22,501 bases of DNA from Brevundimonas sp. UBA5936. Its GTDB lineage: Bacteria; Pseudomonadota; Alphaproteobacteria; Caulobacterales; Caulobacteraceae. The stretch lies in the NCBI GenBank assembly GCA_002430835.1, contig DJDA01000137.1:1-22501 (forward strand), written 5' to 3'. Positions 14,917 to 22,443 of the stretch are shown one piece after another; the stretch's first letter is position 1, and each line of letters opens with the position of its first letter. The notes beneath the pieces are model-generated. The model ran no database searches, had not been told where the DNA came from, and was given only the letters and a program-made list of their open reading frames with translations. The translations under genes were made by a program, and so were the position numbers.

Positions 14917-17027
14917 GCCGCCAGACGCGCGTGCGCCGCGCGGAACGCCTGGTCCACGGCGGCGTAGAGCCGTTCATGGGTGATCGGCTTGGCCAGATGA
15001 CCGTCCATGCCCGCGCCGAGACAGCGCACGGCGTCCTCAGGCATGGCGTCGGCCGTCACCGCCAGCACCGCCGCCAGCGATGAAGCCGAGTCGCCGCTGC
15101 GGATCATCTGCGTCGCCTCCAGTCCGTTCAGGCGCGGCATCCGCACGTCCATCAGGATCAGGTCGAACGCCTCAGCCGATGCCTGTTCGACGGCCTGTAG
15201 CCCATCCGCCGCATCGACCACCCGGCATCCGGCCGCCTCCATCATGATCCGCAACATCAGACGGTTGGTCGGATGGTCGTCCACCACGAGAACGCGCGTG
15301 ACCTGCCCGTCGGAGGACGCAGGCGCCGCCGCCTCCGTCGCACCGTCGCTCTCGCCCGCCCCCACGCCCAGTCGCACGGTCAGGATGAAGACCGAGCCCT
15401 GCTCCGACGTTTCGCCCAGAACCACGTCTCCACCCATGGCGCGGGCGTGGCGACGCGCGGCGGGCAGGCCCAGCCCCGCCCCCCCGTGCCGCCGGTTCAG
15501 GGAATCGTCGCCTAGTTGAAATAGGTCGAACAGCGCCGGCTCTAGGTCCGGTGCGATTCCCGGCCCCGTGTCCCGCACCGTCAGGGTCAGGCTTTCGGCG
15601 TCCAGTCGGGCCTCCAACTCGATCCGGCCTCTCTCGGTGAACTTGACCGCATTGGTCAGAAGATGCCTCAGAGCCGAAGCCAACCGACGCGGATCCCCCA
15701 TGCGCAGGGCCGTGTCCGGCGCGTCCAGATTCAACTCGAACGCCACCCCCTTGGCGCGGGCGGCGACCGCCGCCGGGGCGCAAAGGTCGCGAATCAGGCC
15801 TGTCGCATCGAAGGGTTCGACCCGCACCGCATCATCCCCGGCCGAGGCGTCCAGAATATCCTCGACCAGTCGCCGCATCTCCTCCCCCGCCTGGCGAACC
15901 GCCTCGACGTAGGCCTGTGCTTCCTCCGGCAGGTCGTGGCGCTGAGACAACAGGTCGGCGTAGCCGCTGACGCCGTTCAGCGGGGTGCGCATCTCATGGC
16001 TCATAACGGCCAGGAACCGCGCCTTGGCGGCGGCGGCGGCCTCGGCCCGACGCCGCTGCTTCAAGGCCAGGGCGGTGCGCCGCGCCAGCCGCGCGACGCC
16101 AGCCCGACGTTCCGCCATCAGGGCGCTGAGCGGCAGGGAGGTCAGGACCAGCACCATCAGGAAGACATGGTACAGCGGCATCTGCCGCAACCGCTGGGGC
16201 AGGTGGGCCAGGGCCGCGACCTCAGCCACCGGCGCGGCGGCGACGGGACCGTACCCCTCCAGCGTCAGAATGCAGCTGATCCCGACAGACACCAGGATCG
16301 TCGCGGCCATCCACGGCGGCGACAGGCGATAGGCCGCCAGCATCAGCGGCGGAAAGATGAGAAACAGCAGCGAACTCGGCTGACTGAAGACCCAGAAGAC
16401 CATCGCCGCCGTCAACCCGGCCATGCCCAGCGCGAGCCAGGGGGCGGTCGCCTCGTCGCGGAACCTTCGGGCCCGCGCCAGGAACAACAGATTGGGCGTG
16501 ACGATCAGCAAGCCCAGCGTCTCCATCATGAACAGGTGCGTCCAGATGAAAGCCGTCAGTTCCGGCGCATAATCGCGCAGCCACGCCGCCAGCAGACAGG
16601 AGAGGGTAGTGGTCAGGAACACCGCCGGCGCGACGGCGCCCAGGGCGAAACACAGGAAGCGTCGCGGGCGCCGCAAATCTAGCGCCGCGCCGCACAGTCG
16701 GCGCGCCAGCACGCCCGCGACCAAGACCTGACCCAGATTCAGCAGGGGGTTCAGCCACACGAAGGGCTGGGAATCTCCTCTCAACACCGTGCTGACCAGG
16801 TTCAATCCGAGGCAGACCAGCAGGGTCGCCGCCGCCTTGCGTCGAGGAAGCAGCAGATAGGCCGCCAGAAGCACGCCGTTGGCGGGCCAGACGATCACGG
16901 CGCTGTAGGTCGCCGCGCTCCATTGGCCGATCAGCAGGCACAGGACGAACAAGACGACATAGGCCGCCGCTGGAGGGCCGGCCTCACGGCCGGCCGCATG
17001 ACGAAACATCCGCCAGCGTGCCTGCAT
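14913..17027 (-). CDS. Hybrid histidine kinase with MASE1 membrane sensor (MASE1-HisKA-HATPase-REC)
   Basis: A 704-residue inner-membrane hybrid kinase. The N-terminal ~300 residues hold about eight hydrophobic segments in the MASE1 pattern, including WPANGVLLAAYLLLPRRKA. HisKA follows with phospho-acceptor His344 in AVMSHEMRTPLNGVSGYADL. HATPase has N box LTNAVKFTERG, G1 DTGPGIAPD and G2 GGAGLGL. A receiver domain at the C-terminus has the acidic pair in LVVDDHPTNR, phospho-acceptor Asp627 in LILMDVRMPRLNG and Lys680 in AKPIT. No Hpt or output domain is present, so phosphate must pass to a separate partner. ATG 17027 is chosen; an in-frame GTG at 17039 touches the GGAGG ribosome site with no spacer. 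The gene overlaps the convergent transferase gene by 4 bp. Confidence 0.93.
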   Translation of the reverse strand: MQARWRMFRHAAGREAGPPAAAYVVLFVLCLLIGQWSAATYSAVIVWPANGVLLAAYLLLPRRKAAATLLVCLGLNLVSTVLRGDSQPFVWLNPLLNLGQVLVAGVLARRLCGAALDLRRPRRFLCFALGAVAPAVFLTTTLSCLLAAWLRDYAPELTAFIWTHLFMMETLGLLIVTPNLLFLARARRFRDEATAPWLALGMAGLTAAMVFWVFSQPSSLLFLIFPPLMLAAYRLSPPWMAATILVSVGISCILTLEGYGPVAAAPVAEVAALAHLPQRLRQMPLYHVFLMVLVLTSLPLSALMAERRAGVARLARRTALALKQRRRAEAAAAAKARFLAVMSHEMRTPLNGVSGYADLLSQRHDLPEEAQAYVEAVRQAGEEMRRLVEDILDASAGDDAVRVEPFDATGLIRDLCAPAAVAARAKGVAFELNLDAPDTALRMGDPRRLASALRHLLTNAVKFTERGRIELEARLDAESLTLTVRDTGPGIAPDLEPALFDLFQLGDDSLNRRHGGAGLGLPAARRHARAMGGDVVLGETSEQGSVFILTVRLGVGAGESDGATEAAAPASSDGQVTRVLVVDDHPTNRLMLRIMMEAAGCRVVDAADGLQAVEQASAEAFDLILMDVRMPRLNGLEATQMIRSGDSASSLAAVLAVTADAMPEDAVRCLGAGMDGHLAKPITHERLYAAVDQAFRAAHARLAA

Positions 17028-17100
17028 TGCTGTCTTCACCCTCCCCGGTTCGTCGCCAGCTTCTCCCGGAAGAAGTTAAGGAAATCTCCCCCGAAGCGCG

Positions 17101-18420
17101 TCAGAGCAGGCCCATCGCCTTCGCGTCGCGCTCCAACCCCTCGCGGAACTCGGGCGCCGCCAGACCGATCAGGGCGCGGGCGCGGGCGTCGTCGGTCAGC
17201 CCCTTCAGATTGACCGCCCCATGCTCGGTGACGACGTAGTGGATGTCGTTGCGCGGAGTCGTCGCCGGGCCGTCCAGCCGCGCCACGATGCGTGAGGCCG
17301 CCCCCTTCGCCGCGGTCGAGTGGCAGGCGATGATCGACTTGCCGCCCTCGGACGCCGCCGCGCCGCGCACGAAATCCAGTTGGCCGCCCGACGCCGTATA
17401 CTGCCGCCCGTTCAGGTGCTCCGAGCAGCAGGCGCCGAACAGGTCAACCTGCAAGGTGGCGTTGACCGAGATCATCCTGGCGTTGCGGGCGATGACGGCG
17501 GGGTCGTTCACATAGTCAACGGGTCGAGCCTCGAAGGCCGGGTTCTCGTGCAGGAACTCATAGGTCGAGCGGTCGCCCATGGAGAAGGTGAAGACCGTCT
17601 TGCCGGGGTGAAGGGTCTTGCGTGCATTGGTGGCGACGCCCGCCTTCATCAGTTCGACCAGGCCCGGCGTCAGCATCTCGGTGTGGATGCCCAGGTCGCG
17701 ATGGTCATGCAGGGCCGCGCACACCGCGTCCGGCAAGGCGCCGATGCCCATCTGCAGGGTCGCGCCGTCCTCGACCATCTCGGCGATCAGGGCGCCGATG
17801 GCCAGATCCTGCGGCTGTTGCGGCGCCTTGCCCGCCTCCAGCAGGGGCGCCGAATGCTCGACCAGGGCAGCGACTTGAGAGACATGGACGCGGCAGTCGC
17901 CGAACACGCGCGGCATGTGCGGATTGACCTCGAGGATCACCCGCTGCGCCGTCTGCGACACGGCCAGGGCGTAGTCGGTGTTGGTCCCCAGGCTGAAATA
18001 CCCCTCGGCGTCCATCGGCGAGACCGTCGCCAGCAGGGTGTCGACGCCGATCTCGCGCGTCAGCACGCGCGGCGTCTGCTGAAAGCCGGTCGGCACGAAC
18101 CAGACGGCGCGGCGACCCTCTTCGATCCCGCGCGCCTCCAGCTTCCGCTCGATGGCGCCGTGGAACAAGCTGTGCGGACGGATGCGGTCGGTCAGTTCGT
18201 AGCGCATCACCGTCTCGCCCGCGATGGCGGTCGACAGCAGATAGTAGAGGTTGACGTCCCCCACCTGCCGCGCCTCGGCCCGATCGGCCAGGGCCTGCAA
18301 CAGGGCGGGCGGCTGGCCGACGCCCAGGGCCATGGCGACCTTGGCGCCTGACGGGATCAGGGCGGCCGCCGCCTGCGGCGTCGTCAGGCGTTCGGCGTAG
18401 AGGGCGGCGAAATCGGTCAC
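17101..18420 (-). CDS. Acetyl-CoA hydrolase/transferase family (4-hydroxybutyrate CoA-transferase-like)
   Basis: A 439-residue class I CoA-transferase. LGIHTEML (243-250) contains the predicted catalytic Glu248, which forms a glutamyl-CoA thioester in relatives such as 4-hydroxybutyrate CoA-transferase. TLQMGIGALPDAV (221-233) is the glycine-rich CoA loop, and HYVVTEHGAVNLKGLT near the C-terminus is the second signature. It may move CoA between acetate or other short-chain acids or hydrolyse acetyl-CoA; the substrate cannot be told from sequence. The start is GTG at 18420, with AGGAG 7 nt upstream. It is 73 bp upstream of the kinase start and could share a transcript with it. Confidence 0.9.
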   Translation of the reverse strand: MTDFAALYAERLTTPQAAAALIPSGAKVAMALGVGQPPALLQALADRAEARQVGDVNLYYLLSTAIAGETVMRYELTDRIRPHSLFHGAIERKLEARGIEEGRRAVWFVPTGFQQTPRVLTREIGVDTLLATVSPMDAEGYFSLGTNTDYALAVSQTAQRVILEVNPHMPRVFGDCRVHVSQVAALVEHSAPLLEAGKAPQQPQDLAIGALIAEMVEDGATLQMGIGALPDAVCAALHDHRDLGIHTEMLTPGLVELMKAGVATNARKTLHPGKTVFTFSMGDRSTYEFLHENPAFEARPVDYVNDPAVIARNARMISVNATLQVDLFGACCSEHLNGRQYTASGGQLDFVRGAAASEGGKSIIACHSTAAKGAASRIVARLDGPATTPRNDIHYVVTEHGAVNLKGLTDDARARALIGLAAPEFREGLERDAKAMGLL

Positions 18421-18533
18421 GGGGAAACTCCTGAAGCGTCGTCCTGAAGGGGCGTCCGTCGCTGCGCGGCGACGGCTTCTGGGACCACTATCCGACAGCC
18501 GCGCCCGGTCGCGGCGCTAGACCTTGGTCTAAC

Positions 18534-19271
18534 CTAGGGCGCGTCCTGTAAGGGCGCGTCGTGCAGGCGCTGGCGGCGTTCGGCAGCGTAGGCGACCAGC
18601 CACAGGGCCATCGACCAGGCGGCGCCCACGCTCCAGCCCGCGAACACGTCCGACGCCCAGTGCGCGCCCAGATAGATTCGCGTCAGCCCGATCAGCAGGG
18701 CGATCACCACCACACAGCCCAGGACATAGGCCTTCAACCGCTTGCGCGGAAAGGCGCGCGTCAGCATGACGCCCAGCGTCAGATAGAAGACGGTCGACAA
18801 CAGGGCGTGGCCTGAGGGGAAGCTGGCGTTCAGCGTCTCTACCGCCTGATAGATCTCGGGCGGCCGCTCGCGCTCGAACAGGGCCTTCAGGCCTTCGCTC
18901 AGGGCCACTCCGCCCGCCAGACCGACGACCAGCATCAGCGCCGACAGCCGCTTGCCCATGATCAGCAGGAAGCCCATGGCGATGACGGCGAACAGGGTCA
19001 GCACTGATATGCCGCCGAGCGAGGTCAGGTCCGCCGCCGCCTCGTGCAGCCACCACGGCCCCCAGGGCCGCCCCGGATCATCGGCGAAGGGCCGGACCGC
19101 CGCCAGCACCGCATGGTCGAAGGCCTGGCCGTCCGCCTCGCGCATGTCGTCGGCCACCTCGATGAAGGTCAGCACCCCCAGGGCGACCACCAGCATGGCC
19201 GCCACGGCGGCGATCTCCGTGCGGGCGACGCGCAGGGCGCGGGTCAGGAAGGCGGTGGGATGCGGGGCCAT
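18534..19271 (-). CDS. PAP2 family phosphatase (membrane lipid phosphatase)
   Basis: A 245-residue polytopic membrane protein with about six hydrophobic segments. The three phosphatase motifs are all present: K(x6)RP as KALFERERP (129-137), PSGH (152-155), and R(x5)H(x3)D as TRIYLGAHWASD with Arg198, His204 and Asp208. The third motif has Thr instead of the usual Ser. The family removes phosphate from lipid phosphates such as phosphatidic acid or undecaprenyl diphosphate at the periplasmic face. Which substrate is used here is unknown. The N-terminus (residues 1-20) is cytoplasmic and basic. It is followed after 113 bp by the CoA-transferase gene on the same strand. Confidence 0.92.
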   Translation of the reverse strand: MAPHPTAFLTRALRVARTEIAAVAAMLVVALGVLTFIEVADDMREADGQAFDHAVLAAVRPFADDPGRPWGPWWLHEAAADLTSLGGISVLTLFAVIAMGFLLIMGKRLSALMLVVGLAGGVALSEGLKALFERERPPEIYQAVETLNASFPSGHALLSTVFYLTLGVMLTRAFPRKRLKAYVLGCVVVIALLIGLTRIYLGAHWASDVFAGWSVGAAWSMALWLVAYAAERRQRLHDAPLQDAP

Positions 19272-19450
19272 GGGGCGCTAACGGCCAAGCTAGAGTCTCG
19301 TTCCCGCCGATTTTCCGCGCCCGCCGGGGCGTCATCGCCGCCATTTCTACATCACAACGGGATCGCAACGCCCGCCCCGCACCGACCCGCCGCCATGCAA
19401 GCGAAAAATCACACTTCGGAGACGATAAATTGGTTGGCGCCCCCGCCGCC

Positions 19451-19465
19451 TTAACACTAGATTTA
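19451..19465. promoter_or_regulatory. CtrA-like site upstream of nrdA
   Basis: TTAA-N7-TTTA, one base from the CtrA consensus TTAA-N7-TTAA. It overlaps the first NrdR-like box and a possible -10 (TAGATT at 19458-19463, 18 bp after TTGGCG at 19434-19439). One mismatch in eight fixed bases can arise by chance, though AT-rich words are rare in this DNA. Confidence 0.35.
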
Positions 19466-19469
19466 GATA
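19454..19469. promoter_or_regulatory. NrdR-like box A upstream of nrdA
   Basis: ACACTAGATTTAGATA matches the NrdR consensus acaCwAtATaTwGtgt at 11 of 16 positions, with a complete left half (ACACTA). It shares the CTAGAT core with the nrdB boxes and lies exactly 31 bp, centre to centre, from box B. Confidence 0.7.
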
Positions 19470-19478
19470 GTCGAGGTG

Positions 19479-19487
19479 TTATCCACA
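19479..19487 (+). promoter_or_regulatory. DnaA box 1 upstream of nrdA
   Basis: TTATCCACA, a perfect match to the bacterial DnaA box TTATNCACA. It is part of a 13-bp direct repeat (GGYGTTATCCACA) with the second box, 21 bp apart, and overlaps the first three bases of NrdR-like box B. Confidence 0.75.
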
Positions 19488-19500
19488 CAACATCTGGCGT
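19485..19500. promoter_or_regulatory. NrdR-like box B upstream of nrdA
   Basis: ACACAACATCTGGCGT matches the NrdR consensus at 12 of 16 positions. It starts within DnaA box 1 and its last base is the first base of DnaA box 2, so NrdR and DnaA could not easily bind together here. Confidence 0.7.
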
Positions 19501-19508
19501 TATCCACA
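19500..19508 (+). promoter_or_regulatory. DnaA box 2 upstream of nrdA
   Basis: A second perfect TTATCCACA, in the same orientation as box 1 and two helical turns (21 bp) from it, 19 bp before the nrdA start codon. This close to the ATG it probably lies in the transcribed leader or at the transcription start. Confidence 0.75.
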
Positions 19509-19527
19509 TAGGCACTGGGGACTGACG

Positions 19528-21411
19528 ATGGCAGGCGGCGAAGCGTTGCAGACGACGGAATTCTCTACGGTTTCCTCGGCTCCGCCCGAGACCAAGCCGG
19601 AGCTGACGGTGGTCAACGGCCTGACGCTGGACCGCACGCGCGACGCCCTGCTGACCGAGTTCGGCAAGAAGACGCTGGAAGACCGCTACCTGCTGGCGGG
19701 CGAAAGCTATCAGGACATGTTCGCCCGCGTCGCCACGGCCTACGCCGACGACGCCGACCACGCCCAGCGCGTCTATGACTATATGTCGAAGCTGTGGTTC
19801 ATGCCGGCGACGCCGGTGCTGTCGAACGGCGGCGCGGATCGCGGCCTGCCGATCTCCTGCTTCCTGAACTCAGTCAACGACAGCCTGGACGGCATCCAGA
19901 ACGTCTGGAACGAGAACGTCTCCCTGGCCTCGAACGGCGGCGGCATCGGCACCTATTGGGGCGGCGTCCGCTCCATCGGCGAGAAGGTCAAGGGCGCGGG
20001 CCAGACCTCGGGCATCATCCCCTTCATCCGCGTGATGGATTCGCTGACCCTGGCGATTTCGCAGGGCTCGCTGCGTCGCGGCTCGGCCGCCGTCTATCTG
20101 GACATCCACCACCCGGAAATCGAGGAGTTCCTCGAAATCCGCAAGCCGTCGGGCGACTTCAACCGCCGCTCGCTGAACCTGCACCACGGCATCAACATCA
20201 CCGACGCCTTCATGGAGGCGGTCCGCGACGGCAAGCCGTTCGACCTGATCTCGCCCAAGAACGGCGAGGTCCGCAAAACCGTCGACGCCCGCAACCTGTG
20301 GACCAAGATCCTGGAAATCCGGATGCAGACGGGCGAGCCCTATCTGATCTTCTCGGACACGGTGAACCGGCAGATGCCGCAGCACCAGAAGGATCTGGGC
20401 CTGTCGGTCAAGCAGTCCAACCTATGCTCGGAAATCATGCTGCACACGGGTCTGGACCATAAGGGCGTCGAGCGCACCGCCGTCTGCTGCCTGTCGTCGG
20501 TCAACGCCGAGACCTTCCTGGAGTGGCGCGAAGAGCCCCGCTTCATCGAGGACATCATGCGCTTCCTCGACAATGTGCTCGAGGACTTCATCACCCGCGC
20601 CCCGTCGTCGATGGCCGCCGCCGTCTATTCGGCCCAGCGCGAGCGTTCGGTGGGCCTGGGCCTGATGGGCTTCCACTCCTTCCTGCAGTCGCAGGGCGTG
20701 GCCTTTGAATCGGCCATGGCCAAGAGCTGGAACATGCGCCTGTTCAAGCACCTGCGTCGCGAGGCCGACAAGGCCAGCCGCACCCTGGCCGAGGAAAAGG
20801 GCCCCTGCCCCGACGCCGCCGATCGCGGCGTGATGGAGCGGTTCAGCCACAAGCTGGCCATCGCCCCGACCGCCTCGATCTCGATCATCTGCGGGGGCAC
20901 GTCGGCGGGCATCGAGCCGATCCCGGCCAACATCTACACCCACAAGACCCTGTCGGGCTCCTTCGCGGTCAAGAACCCCTATCTGCAGGATCTGCTGAGC
21001 GAGAAGGGCATCGACACCGAGGCCGTCTGGTCTTCGATCCTCGAGAACGAAGGCTCGGTCCAGCACCTGGACGCCCTGAGCGACGACGAGAAGGCCATCT
21101 ACAAGACCGCCTTCGAACTGGATCAGCGCTGGGTCATCGAACTGGCCGCCGACCGCACCGGCGACATCTGCCAGGCGCAGTCGCTGAACCTGTTCATCCC
21201 CGGCGACGTCAACAAGTGGGATCTGCACATGCTGCACTGGTCGGCGTGGGAGCGGGGCCTGAAGTCCCTCTACTATCTGCGTTCCAAGTCGGTGCAGCGC
21301 GCCGCCTTCGCCGGCGCCGAGGACAAGAAGGAAGAAGAGATCGATCCGAACCAGCCGGACCTCTTCTCCGCCGCCCCCACCGACTATGACGAGTGCCTGG
21401 CCTGCCAGTAA
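19528..21411 (+). CDS. nrdA: Class I ribonucleoside-diphosphate reductase alpha subunit (R1), without ATP-cone
   Basis: A 627-residue catalytic subunit that reduces ribonucleoside diphosphates with NrdB. Active-site residues by motif are Cys111 (ISCFLNS), Asn298-Cys300-Glu302 (SNLCSE; the thiyl radical Cys and its neighbours) and Cys320 (AVCCLSS), the partner of Cys111. APTASIS and the Tyr-Tyr pair in SLYYLRS complete the radical path. The C-terminal tail DECLACQ carries the thioredoxin-reducible Cys623/Cys626. E. coli R1 has 761 residues; the difference is largely the missing N-terminal ATP-cone, since the catalytic domain begins near residue 30 after a flexible Ser/Thr/Pro stretch. GGGGA sits 6 nt before the ATG. 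Tandem NrdR-like boxes and DnaA boxes crowd the 75 bp upstream. Confidence 0.96.
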   Translation: MAGGEALQTTEFSTVSSAPPETKPELTVVNGLTLDRTRDALLTEFGKKTLEDRYLLAGESYQDMFARVATAYADDADHAQRVYDYMSKLWFMPATPVLSNGGADRGLPISCFLNSVNDSLDGIQNVWNENVSLASNGGGIGTYWGGVRSIGEKVKGAGQTSGIIPFIRVMDSLTLAISQGSLRRGSAAVYLDIHHPEIEEFLEIRKPSGDFNRRSLNLHHGINITDAFMEAVRDGKPFDLISPKNGEVRKTVDARNLWTKILEIRMQTGEPYLIFSDTVNRQMPQHQKDLGLSVKQSNLCSEIMLHTGLDHKGVERTAVCCLSSVNAETFLEWREEPRFIEDIMRFLDNVLEDFITRAPSSMAAAVYSAQRERSVGLGLMGFHSFLQSQGVAFESAMAKSWNMRLFKHLRREADKASRTLAEEKGPCPDAADRGVMERFSHKLAIAPTASISIICGGTSAGIEPIPANIYTHKTLSGSFAVKNPYLQDLLSEKGIDTEAVWSSILENEGSVQHLDALSDDEKAIYKTAFELDQRWVIELAADRTGDICQAQSLNLFIPGDVNKWDLHMLHWSAWERGLKSLYYLRSKSVQRAAFAGAEDKKEEEIDPNQPDLFSAAPTDYDECLACQ

Positions 21412-21444
21412 GGCGGCGCCCGACCTCCATCGCCATCGCCTTTG

Positions 21445-21480
21445 AACCGCCCGGGGAACCCTCTCCGGGCGGTTTCGTTC
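21445..21480 (+). terminator. Probable terminator after nrdA
   Basis: The perfect 10-bp inverted repeat AACCGCCCGG / CCGGGCGGTT with a 10-nt loop begins 34 bp after the nrdA stop. It is followed by a short, interrupted T tract (TTTCGTTC). The stem is strong but the tail is weak, so termination may be partial. Confidence 0.7.
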
Positions 21481-21570
21481 GTCATAAACGAATGTGGCGT
21501 AAAAGAGTCCGTTGCGGTTCCCCGGCGTTCGTGCACAGTGGGAGCGTTAACGGATCGGGAGGCACCGTTG

Positions 21571-22428
21571 ATGCGTCGGATGGCATGGGCAGGATGGATG
21601 ATCGCGGCGGTCGCGCCGACGGCCGCCTTCGCCATGCCGCAGACCGTGGCGGAAGGCCCCATCGCCGCGCGTGGCGGCGACGCCGTCCGGTTCGAGGACG
21701 CCGCCGCCCGGCTGGACAGCCGCCTGCCTTTCACGGCCGAACCTGACGCCGCATTCGGCGCCCCGGTGCAGTTTAACGATGTCGCCCGACTGAGCGCCGA
21801 TCAGGGCGAACTGCGGCAGGAGGCCTGGTTCGCCGGCGACGGCTTCACCGACCGGCTGCGGATCACCACGACAGGCGAGCTGCGCCGCGCCGACGGCTCG
21901 CCCATGCCGCCGCGCGCCCTCGACCCCGTCGCCTTCTCGGGCGAGAGCTATGACGTCACCTATACGCGCGGCTGGACCGCCGCCAAGGGCCGCACGGCCT
22001 CAGGGCTGGAGGTGTCGCTGACGCCCCACGCCGGCTTCGGCGTCGGCAGCGACGGCCCCTCGGCCGAGGCGGGCGCCACCCTGCGCATCGGCGAGAATCT
22101 GGACCGCCTGGCCCCCAACGGCGATGAAGCCTTCGGCGAGCGGCCGCGCTGGTATCTGTACGCGGCGGGCTCCAAGCGGGCGGTCGGCTACAACTTCGCC
22201 CGCACGCGCGACGGCGACTTCGCCCGCTCGGGCGTCAGCCAGGACGCCGGAACCTATCTGGGCGACGCCTCCATCGGCGTGGCCTATCGCCGGGGCGCGG
22301 TGCAGAGCTCCTTCGGCGTCGTCTATCGCGAGATCGAGGCCAAGGGCCTGCGCGGCTATCAGGGCATCACCACCGATGTGTCGGAAGGCCTGGTGGCCTT
22401 CCAACTGACGATCCGCCCGCCGCGCTAG
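21571..22428 (+). CDS. Exported LpxR-like (DUF2219-type) outer-membrane protein, tentative
   Basis: A 285-residue protein with a signal peptide MRRMAWAGWMIAAVAPTAAF, cleaved after AFA. The mature part alternates polar and hydrophobic residues as in a beta-barrel. The C-terminal third (RWYLYAAG, AVGYNFARTRDGDF, YLGDASIGVAYRRG, FGVVYREIEAKG) resembles LpxR-family lipid A deacylase-like proteins from memory. It is shorter than the usual 300-plus and the catalytic Asn/Asp/His set cannot be confidently placed (an FND occurs early), so enzymatic activity is doubtful. GGGAGG lies 8 nt before the ATG at 21571, which starts the signal peptide exactly; a longer frame upstream has no support. It ends 15 bp from a convergent gene. 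Confidence 0.6.
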   Translation: MRRMAWAGWMIAAVAPTAAFAMPQTVAEGPIAARGGDAVRFEDAAARLDSRLPFTAEPDAAFGAPVQFNDVARLSADQGELRQEAWFAGDGFTDRLRITTTGELRRADGSPMPPRALDPVAFSGESYDVTYTRGWTAAKGRTASGLEVSLTPHAGFGVGSDGPSAEAGATLRIGENLDRLAPNGDEAFGERPRWYLYAAGSKRAVGYNFARTRDGDFARSGVSQDAGTYLGDASIGVAYRRGAVQSSFGVVYREIEAKGLRGYQGITTDVSEGLVAFQLTIRPPR

Positions 22429-22443
22429 GCGGCCCCGCGCCCC

